A stretch of DNA of 19,822 nt from an uncultured Flavobacterium sp. (GTDB lineage Bacteria > Bacteroidota > Bacteroidia > Flavobacteriales > Flavobacteriaceae), in the NCBI RefSeq assembly GCF_937876455.1, contig NZ_CALFIG010000264.1, forward strand, positions 1 through 19,822, read 5' to 3'. The translations under genes and the position numbers were made by a program. The notes below the pieces were generated by a model. That model was not told the DNA's origin. It did not search any database and saw only the letters and a list, made by a program, of their open reading frames with translations. This document shows, piece after piece, positions 8,384-16,732 of this stretch (position 1 is the stretch's first letter; every line of letters begins with the position of its first letter).

Positions 8384-8462
8384 ATTTATTACAGGCGATT
8401 ATTTGTGCTTTAAGATTTTTTTAACACTTGAAAAAATATTTTTTTTCGGTATTATTTATCAA

Positions 8463-10577
8463 TTAACTGATGTAATTCCAAATGTTTTTCTTCTTGGTTA
8501 ATTCAATAAAAACTTCCTTCATTTTTACATGTTCATGTTTGCTCATACTTGGATCTTCTTTTAAAACGCGAATAGCTATATGGCGTGCAACTTGAAGTAT
8601 ATCTCGGTCTTTTACCAAGTCGGCAATCTGTAAGTTAAGTACGCCGCTTTGTTGCGTTCCCATAATGTCTCCAGGGCCACGCAATTTTAAATCTACTTCT
8701 GCAATTTCAAACCCGTCGTTTGTTCGTACCATGGTTTCAAGTCGGGTTTTGGTATCTTCACTTAATTTAAATCCAGTCATTAATATACAATAACTTTGAT
8801 CAGCTCCACGACCTACACGCCCTCTTAATTGATGTAATTGCGATAAACCAAATCTTTCGGCACTTTCAATAACCATCACACTTGCATTGGGCACATTTAC
8901 ACCCACTTCAATAACCGTGGTAGCAATCATAATGTTAGTTTTTCCTTCAGCAAATCGCTTCATTTCTGCCTCTTTATCTGCGGGTTTCATTTTGCCATGT
9001 ACCATTGAAACGGAATAAGTAGGAAGCGGAAAATCTCTAGAAATGCTTTCATACCCATCCATTAAATCTTTAAAATCCATTTTTTCAGATTCTTGAATTA
9101 AGGGATATACAATGTAAACTTGACGTCCTTTTGCGATTTCATCTTTTAAAAACTTCCACACTTGTAAACGATGACTATCAAAGCGGTGTACAGTTTGAAT
9201 GGGTTTTCTTCCTGGTGGTAATTCATCAATTACAGATATATCTAAATCACCATATAAACTCATGGCTAAAGTTCGAGGAATAGGCGTAGCGGTCATCACT
9301 AAAACGTGAGGAGGAATAGGTGCTTTTTTCCATAATTTACTTCGTTGTTCTACCCCAAAGCGATGTTGTTCATCTATAATTGCTAAACCTAAATTTTTAA
9401 ATTGTACTTTGTCTTCTAGCACGGCATGGGTTCCTATTAAAATGTCTAATGTGCCGTTTTCCAGTTCTTCATGAAGTATTTTTCTATCTGAAGTTTTTGT
9501 TGAGCCAGTAAGTAGTTTTATATTGATATTCAGTCCTGTAACTTCAAAATTTAATAATTCAACTAATCCATTATAGTGTTGTGTAGCAAGTATTTCAGTA
9601 GGTGCCATTAAGCAACTTTGAAATCCGTTATCTTTTGCTAAAAGCATGCACATTAATGCTACAATAGTTTTTCCACTTCCTACATCGCCTTGTAATAATC
9701 GATTCATTTGTGCATGGCTCCCTAAGTCATTTCTGATTTCTTTGAGTACTTTTTTTTGTGCATTTGTAAGCTCAAAGGGTAAATGATTTTTATAGAAAGT
9801 AGTAAATGTATCGCCTACTTTTTCAAAAGGCTGTCCTTTAATTTTATGTTTTCGAATTAAATTTTTACTGATTAATTGTAACTGAATAAAAAATAGCTCT
9901 TCAAACTTTAATCGAAATTGTGCTTTGGCAAGTAGATCTTGACTTTTAGGAAAATGAATATTGAATAATGCGGCATTTTTAGGAATTAACTTTAGTTCTT
10001 CAAGGATACTTTGAGGTAAGGTTTCTGAGAATAAAGCTTGTGTTTCTAAAAACAATTGTTGCATTAGTTTAGAAATCACTCTGCTGTTGATTCCTTTGTT
10101 TGTTAATTTCTCTGTGCTTGGGTAAACGGGTTGCATAGCACTTCGTAAACTTGATTTATGCGCTTCAAGTAGTTCAAGTTCGGGATGTGCCATGTTAAAA
10201 GTTGCGCCAAATTGGGTCACTTTTCCAAAAATAACATATACAACATTGAGTTTTAAACTCTCTTTAATCCATTTTTGTCCTTGAAACCAAACCAATTCCA
10301 TTTGTCCTGTATCATCTACAAACGTTGCCACTAATCTAGATTTGCCTTTTCCTTGTTCTACGGTTTTTATGTGGATTATTTTACCTACAATTTGAACTTC
10401 AGAGTTGCTATTGGTAAGTTGGTTTATCTTATAATAGCGCGTTCTGTCAATATATCTGTTAGGGTACAGATTAATTAAATCACCATATTTATGAATAGAA
10501 AGCTCCTTGCGTAACAAATCGCCTCGTTGAGGACCAACGCCTTTAAGATATTCTATAGGAGTTTCTAGTAAGTTCAT
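8463..10577 (-). CDS. recG: ATP-dependent DNA helicase RecG
   Basis: A 704-residue RecG, close to the family's usual length. RecG is a monomeric double-stranded DNA translocase that regresses stalled forks and processes Holliday junctions, R-loops and D-loops. The N-terminal wedge/OB region (about 55-140, with FVDDTGQMELVWFQGQKW) precedes the motor. Motor motifs in order: Walker A GDVGSGKT (297-304), Walker B/DEQH box IIDEQHRFGV (400-409), motif III TATPIPRT (429-436), then in the second domain TTVIEVGVNVPNA (553-565) and motif VI QLRGRVGRG (583-591). The C-terminal DLKLRGPGDIMGTQQSG motif is diagnostic of RecG against other SF2 helicases. The N-terminus MNLLETPIEYLKGVGP is the conventional start. 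It is transcribed divergently from the M1 peptidase across 97 bp. Confidence 0.97.
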   Translation of the reverse strand: MNLLETPIEYLKGVGPQRGDLLRKELSIHKYGDLINLYPNRYIDRTRYYKINQLTNSNSEVQIVGKIIHIKTVEQGKGKSRLVATFVDDTGQMELVWFQGQKWIKESLKLNVVYVIFGKVTQFGATFNMAHPELELLEAHKSSLRSAMQPVYPSTEKLTNKGINSRVISKLMQQLFLETQALFSETLPQSILEELKLIPKNAALFNIHFPKSQDLLAKAQFRLKFEELFFIQLQLISKNLIRKHKIKGQPFEKVGDTFTTFYKNHLPFELTNAQKKVLKEIRNDLGSHAQMNRLLQGDVGSGKTIVALMCMLLAKDNGFQSCLMAPTEILATQHYNGLVELLNFEVTGLNINIKLLTGSTKTSDRKILHEELENGTLDILIGTHAVLEDKVQFKNLGLAIIDEQHRFGVEQRSKLWKKAPIPPHVLVMTATPIPRTLAMSLYGDLDISVIDELPPGRKPIQTVHRFDSHRLQVWKFLKDEIAKGRQVYIVYPLIQESEKMDFKDLMDGYESISRDFPLPTYSVSMVHGKMKPADKEAEMKRFAEGKTNIMIATTVIEVGVNVPNASVMVIESAERFGLSQLHQLRGRVGRGADQSYCILMTGFKLSEDTKTRLETMVRTNDGFEIAEVDLKLRGPGDIMGTQQSGVLNLQIADLVKDRDILQVARHIAIRVLKEDPSMSKHEHVKMKEVFIELTKKKNIWNYIS

Positions 10578-10646
10578 ATTCAGTAATTAGTGATTTTCTC
10601 ACTTAGCGAAGATAGTTTTATTTTCCAAATTTTGAAAATCTCTGTG

Positions 10647-10654
10647 TATCTTTG
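10647..10654 (+). promoter_or_regulatory. -7 element of M1 peptidase promoter
   Basis: TATCTTTG matches the Bacteroidota -7 consensus TAnnTTTG exactly and lies 20 bp before the peptidase ATG, implying a very short leader. No TTG is found 17-23 bp upstream; the only TTTG (10631-10634) is too close. It lies in the 97-bp divergent gap shared with recG. Confidence 0.45.
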
Positions 10655-10674
10655 TTTTTATCAAATTTCATTTT

Positions 10675-12765
10675 ATGCGCTATCTATTTCTTCTTTTTTC
10701 CATTATAACCTTTTCGCAACAAACAAAATATGTTGATTTTTTGACATGTAATGCTATTTTGTATCCGAATTTTGAAGAAAAATCGATAACCGGTTTTGTA
10801 CAACTTGATTTCAAAGTTCTTTCTTCTATTGATTCAATAAAAATAGATGCTAAGCAAATGAATTTTACGGGTGTTCAAATTAATGGCAAGGAGGTAAAAT
10901 ATCTAAATACGTCTAAACAGCTTGTACTTTTTGAAGGTTTTAAAAAAGGAAAGAACACCCTGCAATTTAATTATAAAGCAATTCCAAAACAAACTTTATA
11001 TTTTATTGGAGACGTTAATGATTACCAAATTTGGACACAAGGACAAGGAAAATATACGAGTCATTGGTTGCCAAGTTTTGATGATGTGAATGAGAAAGTA
11101 GTTTTCGGTATAACTATTAAATATTATGTGAATATGGATAAATTTCAATTTGATCCTATTGCATTATCTAATGGTAAATTGAATTTTGAGAAAAACACTA
11201 TAAGTTGGAGTAGAGGTGTAAACGATATTACCAGAAATTATCAAATGCAAAAACCTATGTCTTCTTATTTGGTAATGCTTACAATTGGTAATTTTGCTAA
11301 GCAAGCCACTAGAAGTAAATCGGGTACACCCTTAGAGTTTTATGTATGCCAAAGTGATTTTTCAAAGTTAGAACCTACATATCGTTATTCAAAACAGATT
11401 TTTGATTATTTAGAGCAAGAAATAGGTGTGAAGTATCCTTGGAAAATTTACCGTCAAGTACCCGTAAGAGATTTTTTGTATGCAGGTATGGAAAATACGA
11501 CTTCAACTATCTTTGCACAAGATTTTGTAGTGGATAGTATTGGATTTAACGATAGGAATTACTGCAATGTTAATGCACACGAATTGGCGCACCAATGGTT
11601 TGGAGATTTAGTTACAGCTCAATCAGGTAAACACCATTGGTTACAAGAAGGTTTTGCAACGTATTATGCCTTATTAGCTGAAAGACATATTTTTGGTGAC
11701 GATTATTTTTACCATGAATTGTATGAATACGCTACGCAATTAAAAAGCGCTTCAGCAACAGATACAATTCCTATTTTAAGTGAAAAAGCGAGTGCCTTGT
11801 CTTATTATAAAAAAGGGGCTTGGGCTTTACATGTGCTGCGAGAAGATATTGGCTCGAAAAAATTTCAAAAAGCTGTTAAACGATACTTGAAAAAACATCA
11901 GTTTAAAAATGCTACTACCGAAGATTTTTTAGCCGAAATACATAAAATTGCTCCGCTTTATAATGTAGATGATTTTCGCAAAAAATGGTTAGAAAGTGCA
12001 GATTTTGATATGGAAGTAGCAACTGTTTATTTGAAAAAAAACAACGCTTTAGCAACCCTGCTTGAACTTTCAAAAAAGAAAGTAGATATGCGTTATTATA
12101 CTTCAATTCTTCAATCAAATGTATATTTTCCAGTAAAGCAGTGGGTGTTTTATAAACTAGCAACTACTCCTTTTAAAGATAAAAAAGAGTTAATTGATTT
12201 AGGTTTAAATCAAGGTTGGGAAGTCCGTCAAGCGATTATTGAAACAACAGAAACTATTCCTTTGACTCATAAAGAAATAATTGAAACATTGCTTGAAGAT
12301 CCTTCTTATCGAACAAAAGAAATGGCGCTCTTTAGGTTGTGTAATTCATTTCCAGAAGCTCAACAGAAGTATTTAAAACAAACAGCTAAAATGATTGGAT
12401 TGAACGACAAAAGTTTTAGAACAACTTGGTTACAATTGGCTTATCGCTCTAATGGGTATAAGGCTTCAGAAAGGGATGTTTTTTTTAAAGAATTGCTTGC
12501 ATATGCCGACGTTACTAATGAGAGTAGTGTGCGTCAAAATGCATTGGAAGTTTTAGTGAGATTGGCTCCTAATGACGAACGTGTAATAGAGTTATTATTT
12601 AAAGCAACAGTACATCATAAATGGCAGTTTACGTTATTTGCGAGAACCAAAATTAGGGCTTTGTTACAAGATGAAACGTATAGACAAAAAGTAGCACAAC
12701 TTGCCGAAAATGCATCTTTAGCTATGCAAACATTATATTTGAAATTTTTAAACGAAAACAATTAA
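10675..12765 (+). CDS. Secreted M1-family zinc aminopeptidase
   Basis: A 696-residue M1 (aminopeptidase N-like) metallopeptidase. A short signal peptide (MRYLFLLFSIITFSQQTK) begins at the chosen ATG, so export to the periplasm or surface is expected. An N-terminal β-sheet saddle domain precedes the catalytic domain. YAGMEN (269-274) is the exopeptidase substrate-binding motif. HELAHQWFGD gives zinc ligands His302 and His306 with catalytic Glu303, and the third ligand is Glu325 in HHWLQEGFATYY, at the canonical HExxH-x18-E spacing. SYYKKGAW supplies the family tyrosine. The C-terminal third is helical, HEAT/ARM-like. It would trim N-terminal residues from peptides for nutrition. The last 4 bp overlap the stop codon of the convergent gene. 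Confidence 0.93.
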   Translation: MRYLFLLFSIITFSQQTKYVDFLTCNAILYPNFEEKSITGFVQLDFKVLSSIDSIKIDAKQMNFTGVQINGKEVKYLNTSKQLVLFEGFKKGKNTLQFNYKAIPKQTLYFIGDVNDYQIWTQGQGKYTSHWLPSFDDVNEKVVFGITIKYYVNMDKFQFDPIALSNGKLNFEKNTISWSRGVNDITRNYQMQKPMSSYLVMLTIGNFAKQATRSKSGTPLEFYVCQSDFSKLEPTYRYSKQIFDYLEQEIGVKYPWKIYRQVPVRDFLYAGMENTTSTIFAQDFVVDSIGFNDRNYCNVNAHELAHQWFGDLVTAQSGKHHWLQEGFATYYALLAERHIFGDDYFYHELYEYATQLKSASATDTIPILSEKASALSYYKKGAWALHVLREDIGSKKFQKAVKRYLKKHQFKNATTEDFLAEIHKIAPLYNVDDFRKKWLESADFDMEVATVYLKKNNALATLLELSKKKVDMRYYTSILQSNVYFPVKQWVFYKLATTPFKDKKELIDLGLNQGWEVRQAIIETTETIPLTHKEIIETLLEDPSYRTKEMALFRLCNSFPEAQQKYLKQTAKMIGLNDKSFRTTWLQLAYRSNGYKASERDVFFKELLAYADVTNESSVRQNALEVLVRLAPNDERVIELLFKATVHHKWQFTLFARTKIRALLQDETYRQKVAQLAENASLAMQTLYLKFLNENN

Positions 12766-13286
12766 AATACGCGTTTCAATTCTTCTTTAATAAAGCCAAT
12801 AGCAACAGCACTTGCCGATTCTGTTTGAGTCAATTCTGTGAGTAGTATAGTGCGAAGTTCTTCACCCGTTTGGCAATTCTCTTCTAGGGAAAAAGTTCGT
12901 ATTTGTGCTATCACACTGTTTTTAGCTTTCATAATAACTTCCCAACAGTCATGAGTAATATAGATTTGTTGTGAAATGTTATGGTCATATTCAGTTTGTA
13001 TAGCGTGAATCAATAACGTAGCATAACTTGGTGCATCTAATGACTTGGGTTCCACTCGCATCATTAAATTAATAGGATTAATTCGTTCTAAAAATAGAAC
13101 CATACGCTCATAGGCCTGTAGACGAATAGGTAAGGCTTGTTTTTGATTTTCGCGCAACAATTCAAATTTTCTTTTTTGCTCTTCATTGTAAAAAAATTTC
13201 TGTAGCATTACAAAAGCTACACCACCTGTAATAAGTGCGGGTAAAGTATACGTAACAATTTCTAAGATTTTATCTTCTAAGGCCAT
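12762..13286 (-). CDS. Conserved hypothetical protein, one TM helix
   Basis: A 174-residue protein with a hydrophobic segment at about 10-30 (IVTYTLPALITGGVAFVML). A charged region follows (YNEEQKRKFELLRENQKQALPIRLQAYERMVLFLERI, about 33-69), likely a coiled coil continuing into a soluble helical domain. The layout, and a start of the form IVTYTLPALITGG, resembles uncharacterised Bacteroidota proteins I recall as a DUF7935-type family; that label is from memory and uncertain. An N-in single-pass topology with the soluble part on one membrane face is an inference. The gene is convergent with the M1 peptidase, sharing the TTAA at 12762-12765 as overlapping stops, and divergent from the uvrD gene across 146 bp. 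No function can be assigned. Confidence 0.8.
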   Translation of the reverse strand: MALEDKILEIVTYTLPALITGGVAFVMLQKFFYNEEQKRKFELLRENQKQALPIRLQAYERMVLFLERINPINLMMRVEPKSLDAPSYATLLIHAIQTEYDHNISQQIYITHDCWEVIMKAKNSVIAQIRTFSLEENCQTGEELRTILLTELTQTESASAVAIGFIKEELKRVF

Positions 13287-13384
13287 AGGTGTAAAATTTG
13301 ATGGTGCAAATTACAAAATATGTTTATATGGCACAATTATATTTTAATCTGTTGATAAAATATCTAAAAATCACTTTTTTTACG

Positions 13385-13415
13385 TTGCTCATAAAGAGAT
13401 AGAAACGTATTTTTG
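13385..13415 (+). promoter_or_regulatory. Promoter of the uvrD gene (-33 and -7)
   Basis: TTG at 13385-13387 and TATTTTTG at 13408-13415 are separated by 20 bp, fitting the Bacteroidota pattern TTG-N17-23-TAnnTTTG. The -7 element lies 17 bp before the helicase ATG, so the leader is short. This is the best promoter in the window, in the 146-bp divergent gap. Confidence 0.65.
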
Positions 13416-13432
13416 TAGTTTAGAGATAATTT

Positions 13433-15769
13433 ATGATGCAAAAATACATTGATCAGTTAAACGAGGCACAGCGCGCTCCTGTTTTGCAAAAAGACGGCCC
13501 TATGATTGTTATTGCAGGTGCAGGTTCAGGCAAAACACGTGTGCTCACTATGCGTATAGCTTATCTTATGAGTTTAGGAGTAGATGCATTTAATATTTTA
13601 GCCTTAACGTTTACGAATAAAGCGGCTCGAGAAATGAAAAATCGAATTGCTAGTATCGTAGGAAGTAATGAAGCTAAAAATTTATGGATGGGAACTTTTC
13701 ACTCTGTTTTTGCAAAAATATTGCGTATTGAAGCGGAACGTTTAGGCTATCCTTCAAATTTTACCATTTATGATACACAAGATTCGGTTCGTTTATTAGG
13801 CCAAATCATAAAAGAAATGCAATTAGATAAAGATGTCTATAAGCCTAAACAAATATTAGGACGTATTTCACAATATAAAAACTCATTAATTACGGTAAGG
13901 GCTTATTTCAATAATCCAGAATTACAAGAAGCCGATGCGATGAGCAAAAAACCACGTATGGGTGAAATTTATCAAAATTATGTGGATCGCTGTTTTAAAT
14001 CTGGGGCTATGGATTTTGATGATTTGCTTTTAAAAACCAATGAACTATTAAATCGTTTTCCAGACGTATTAGCCAAATACCAAGATCGTTTTAGATATAT
14101 TTTAGTTGATGAGTACCAAGACACCAATCATTCACAGTATTTAATAGTAAAAGCGTTATCGGATCGTTTTCAAAATATATGTGTAGTAGGTGATGATGCA
14201 CAAAGTATTTATGCGTTTAGAGGGGCTAATATCAATAATATTTTGAATTTTCAAAAAGATTATGAAGGGGTACAAACCTATCGATTAGAACAAAATTACC
14301 GTTCGAGTAAAAATATCGTAGAAGCCGCTAACAATGTTATAGATAAAAACAAAACGAAGTTAGATAAAATTGTTTGGACGTCTAATGAAGATGGTCCAAA
14401 AATAAAAGTGCATCGTAGTGTAACAGATGGTGAAGAAGGAAGATTTGTTGCAGCCACCCTATTTGAACAAAAAATGCAAAATCAATTGCCAAACAATCAT
14501 TTTGCTATTTTATATCGTACCAATGCACAATCAAGAGCCATGGAAGATGCTTTGCGAAAGAGAGATATCCCTTATCGTATTTATGGCGGTTTATCTTTTT
14601 ACCAGCGTAAAGAAATCAAAGATGTCTTGGCTTATTTGCGATTAGTTATTAACCCAAAAGATGAAGAAGCTTTAGTTCGTGTAATTAATTATCCCGCCCG
14701 TGGAATTGGCGATACTACCGTTGAAAAATTAACTGTAGCGGCTAATCACTACAAGCGTTCTATTTTTGAAGTCATGCAACATATTGATAAAATAGACCTA
14801 AAATTAAATGCGGGTACTAAACAGCGTTTGCAAGATTTTGTTACCATGATTCAAAGTTTTCAGGTAATTAATGAAAACCAAGATGCGTTTTATTTGACAG
14901 ATCATGTTACTAAAAAAACAGGACTAGTTCAAGAATTAAAAAAAGACGGCACACCTGAGGGAATTGCTAAAATTGAGAATATTGAAGAGTTACTAAATGG
15001 TATAAAAGATTTTACCGAAGGACAAAAGGAAATAGATGGCGCCAGAGGTTCTTTGTCCGAATTTTTAGAAGATGTCGCTTTAGCAACAGATTTAGACAAA
15101 GACACAGGTGATGACGATAGAGTAGCTTTAATGACCATTCATTTGGCAAAAGGGTTAGAATTTCCGCATGTGTTTATTGTGGGCATGGAAGAAGATCTCT
15201 TTCCAAGTGCAATGAGTTTAAACACAAGAAGTGAATTGGAAGAGGAGCGAAGATTGTTTTATGTAGCGCTAACCCGTGCCGAACATCAGGCCTATTTAAC
15301 CTATGCACAATCAAGATACCGATGGGGTAAATTAGTTGACAGTGAGCCTTCTCGATTCATTGAGGAAATAGAGGAAAAGTATTTAGACTTCTTGAACCCT
15401 ATGGATACATCATATCGTTATAAATCGATGATGGATATTGATATTTTCGGAGAAATTGACAAATCAAAATTGCGATTGTCTAAACCTATTGGTGGTACAC
15501 CACCAACTTATATTTCAAGTCAAGAACCTATTTCTTCAGTAAATATTAGAAGGTTGAAGCCAATGAGTAGTAGTGGTTCTAATGCAAAAAACAGTTCAGT
15601 AGATAGTAATTTAGCCATTGGAAATATTGTGATACACGAGCGTTTTGGTAAAGGTGAAATTGTAAATTTAGAAGGTGTGGGTGCCGATAAAAAAGCAGAA
15701 ATTCGATTTGATGTTGGAGGTTTAAAAAAATTGTTGTTACGTTTTGCAAAGTTGGAAGTGATTGGGTAA
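13433..15769 (+). CDS. uvrD: UvrD/PcrA-type superfamily 1A DNA helicase
   Basis: A 778-residue 3'-5' SF1A helicase. Motifs in order: Walker A AGAGSGKT (28-35), Ia LTFTNKAAREMKNR (58-71), II LVDEYQDTN (224-232), III GDDAQSIYAFRGA (253-265), IV LEQNYRSSKNI, V DRVALMTIHLAKGLEFPHVFIVG, VI EEERRLFYVALTRAEHQAY. The last about 60 residues (GNIVIHERFGKGEIVNLEGV to LLLRFAKLEV) form the Tudor-like domain that in PcrA/UvrD contacts RNA polymerase, linking it to transcription-coupled repair. Family roles are nucleotide excision repair, mismatch repair and removal of RecA or RNA polymerase from DNA. Sequence alone does not separate UvrD from PcrA naming. Two adjacent ATGs (13433, 13436) are possible starts. 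The gene is followed by REP-like repeats rather than a simple terminator. Confidence 0.95.
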   Translation: MMQKYIDQLNEAQRAPVLQKDGPMIVIAGAGSGKTRVLTMRIAYLMSLGVDAFNILALTFTNKAAREMKNRIASIVGSNEAKNLWMGTFHSVFAKILRIEAERLGYPSNFTIYDTQDSVRLLGQIIKEMQLDKDVYKPKQILGRISQYKNSLITVRAYFNNPELQEADAMSKKPRMGEIYQNYVDRCFKSGAMDFDDLLLKTNELLNRFPDVLAKYQDRFRYILVDEYQDTNHSQYLIVKALSDRFQNICVVGDDAQSIYAFRGANINNILNFQKDYEGVQTYRLEQNYRSSKNIVEAANNVIDKNKTKLDKIVWTSNEDGPKIKVHRSVTDGEEGRFVAATLFEQKMQNQLPNNHFAILYRTNAQSRAMEDALRKRDIPYRIYGGLSFYQRKEIKDVLAYLRLVINPKDEEALVRVINYPARGIGDTTVEKLTVAANHYKRSIFEVMQHIDKIDLKLNAGTKQRLQDFVTMIQSFQVINENQDAFYLTDHVTKKTGLVQELKKDGTPEGIAKIENIEELLNGIKDFTEGQKEIDGARGSLSEFLEDVALATDLDKDTGDDDRVALMTIHLAKGLEFPHVFIVGMEEDLFPSAMSLNTRSELEEERRLFYVALTRAEHQAYLTYAQSRYRWGKLVDSEPSRFIEEIEEKYLDFLNPMDTSYRYKSMMDIDIFGEIDKSKLRLSKPIGGTPPTYISSQEPISSVNIRRLKPMSSSGSNAKNSSVDSNLAIGNIVIHERFGKGEIVNLEGVGADKKAEIRFDVGGLKKLLLRFAKLEVIG

Positions 15770-15825
15770 TTTCGTCACTTCGAGTGTTTTTATGCAGTGA
15801 AGCGGAATAAAAATGTATCGAGAAG
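15770..15825 (+). repeat. REP-like repeat, copy 1
   Basis: This 56-bp unit begins TTTCGTCACTTCGAGTG and ends TGTATCGAGAAG. It differs from copy 2 (15935-15990) at one base (C for T at 15794). It is itself an imperfect palindrome: TTTTTAT near the left pairs with ATAAAAA near the right, and CTTCGAGTG resembles the reverse complement of the right end. It starts immediately after the uvrD stop codon. Confidence 0.85.
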
Positions 15826-15847
15826 TAAGTAGATTAAGTTGTTTAAG

Positions 15848-15902
15848 CTCTCGATACAGTTTTTCTTCATTTTATTACGAAAAACCACTCGAGCTGACGT
15901 TA
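15848..15902 (-). repeat. REP-like repeat, diverged inverted copy
   Basis: On the plus strand this reads CTCTCGATACA at the left and CACTCGAGCTGACG at the right, matching the reverse complement of the flanking copies at both ends. The central part has diverged but keeps TTTTTC/GAAAAA complementarity. With copy 1 and a 22-nt spacer it forms a large inverted repeat that could fold in the 3' end of the uvrD transcript. Confidence 0.7.
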
Positions 15903-15934
15903 AAAAAGTGTCATTAATACTATAACGAATTAAG

Positions 15935-15990
15935 TTTCGTCACTTCGAGTGTTTTTATGTAGTGAAGCGGAATAAAAATGTATCGAGAAG
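15935..15990 (+). repeat. REP-like repeat, copy 2
   Basis: A 56-bp direct repeat of 15770-15825, with 55 of 56 bases identical by my comparison. It ends 32 bp before the ATG of the yciO-like gene, so it occupies the place where that gene's promoter would be expected. Confidence 0.85.
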
Positions 15991-16022
15991 AATGAAACAA
16001 ACTAAACTTGAAACAAAACAAG

Positions 16023-16643
16023 ATGTCAGAATTTATAAAAATATACGAAGATAACCCCAGTGAAGCGGCTATTAAAAAAGTAGTGAATGTGCTGAAAAAT
16101 GGTGGATTAGTGATTTATCCTACAGATACGGTATATGGATTAGGTTGTGATATTACCAATTCTCGTGCATTGGAACGATTAGCAAAATTAAAAGGAATTA
16201 AACTTGAAAAAGCTAATTTTTCTTTTGTTTGTTCAAGTTTAAGCAACCTTTCCGATTATGTAAAGCAAATCGATACACCGACGTTTAAAATTTTAAAACG
16301 CGCATTGCCAGGTCCCTATACGTTCATTTTGCCAGGAAATAATGATTTACCAAAGGAGTTTAGGAAGAAAAAAACGGTAGGTATTCGTGTGCCCAACAAT
16401 ACTATTGTGCGTCAAATAGTGGAGCAACTTGGTAATCCTATAGTTTCTTCTTCTATACACGATGAAGATGAGGTTATTGAATACTCAACCGATCCTGAAT
16501 TAATCTTTGAAAAATGGCAAAATAAAGTAGATTTAGTCATTGATGGCGGCTATGGTGAAAATATCCCCTCAACCATCATTGATTTAACAGGTAATGAACC
16601 AGTAATAATTAGAGAAGGTAAAGGTGATGTAAATGTGATTTAG
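16023..16643 (+). CDS. YciO/Sua5/YrdC-family protein (threonylcarbamoyl-AMP synthase-like)
   Basis: A 206-residue single-domain YrdC-fold protein. I use the ATG at 16023 (MSEFIKIYEDNPSE); the frame extends 15 bp further to a TTG at 16008, which is less likely. The signature GGLVIYPTDTVYGLGCDI (27-44) is clear, followed by NFSFVCSSLSNLSDY (65-79), PGPYTFILPG (96-105), KTVGIRVPNN (117-126) and the end TIIDLTGNEPVIIREGKGDV. Family members make threonylcarbamoyl-AMP from threonine, bicarbonate and ATP for tRNA t6A37. However, the TsaC-type KxR nucleotide-binding motif and SAN-type motif are not seen (KLEKANFSF and SSSIHDED stand there). Overall order and length fit the YciO branch, whose physiological role is less certain than TsaC's. 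REP-like repeats precede it and a heptanucleotide array follows it. Confidence 0.85.
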   Translation: MSEFIKIYEDNPSEAAIKKVVNVLKNGGLVIYPTDTVYGLGCDITNSRALERLAKLKGIKLEKANFSFVCSSLSNLSDYVKQIDTPTFKILKRALPGPYTFILPGNNDLPKEFRKKKTVGIRVPNNTIVRQIVEQLGNPIVSSSIHDEDEVIEYSTDPELIFEKWQNKVDLVIDGGYGENIPSTIIDLTGNEPVIIREGKGDVNVI

Positions 16644-16653
16644 AAATCTAAAT

Positions 16654-16730
16654 AATTCGTAAATCCCAAATCCCAAATCCCAAATCGTAAATCCCAAATC
16701 GTAAATCCCAAATCGTAAATCCCAAATTGT
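16654..16730. repeat. Heptanucleotide array (11 units) between convergent genes
   Basis: Eleven 7-nt units in exact register: AATTCGT, AAATCCC three times, then AAATCGT and AAATCCC alternating three times, then AAATTGT. The array fills the gap between the yciO-like stop (16643) and the oxyR stop (16733-16735) with little else. AAATCCC and AAATCGT alternate as a 14-bp higher-order unit. It has the same length, unit size and motif family as the array at 7203-7279. Confidence 0.93.
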
Positions 16731-16732
16731 AT

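Noticed and set aside
8430..8447. Hairpin GAAAAAA/TTTTTTC behind recG as a terminator
   Set aside because: The stem is almost wholly A/T with one G/C pair and would be unstable; such dyads are expected by chance in AT-rich gaps.
8463..15769. recG, M1 peptidase, hypothetical gene and helicase as one functional system
   Set aside because: The genes alternate in strand with their own promoters; recG and uvrD are ordinary housekeeping repair genes, and adjacency alone does not support a joint role.
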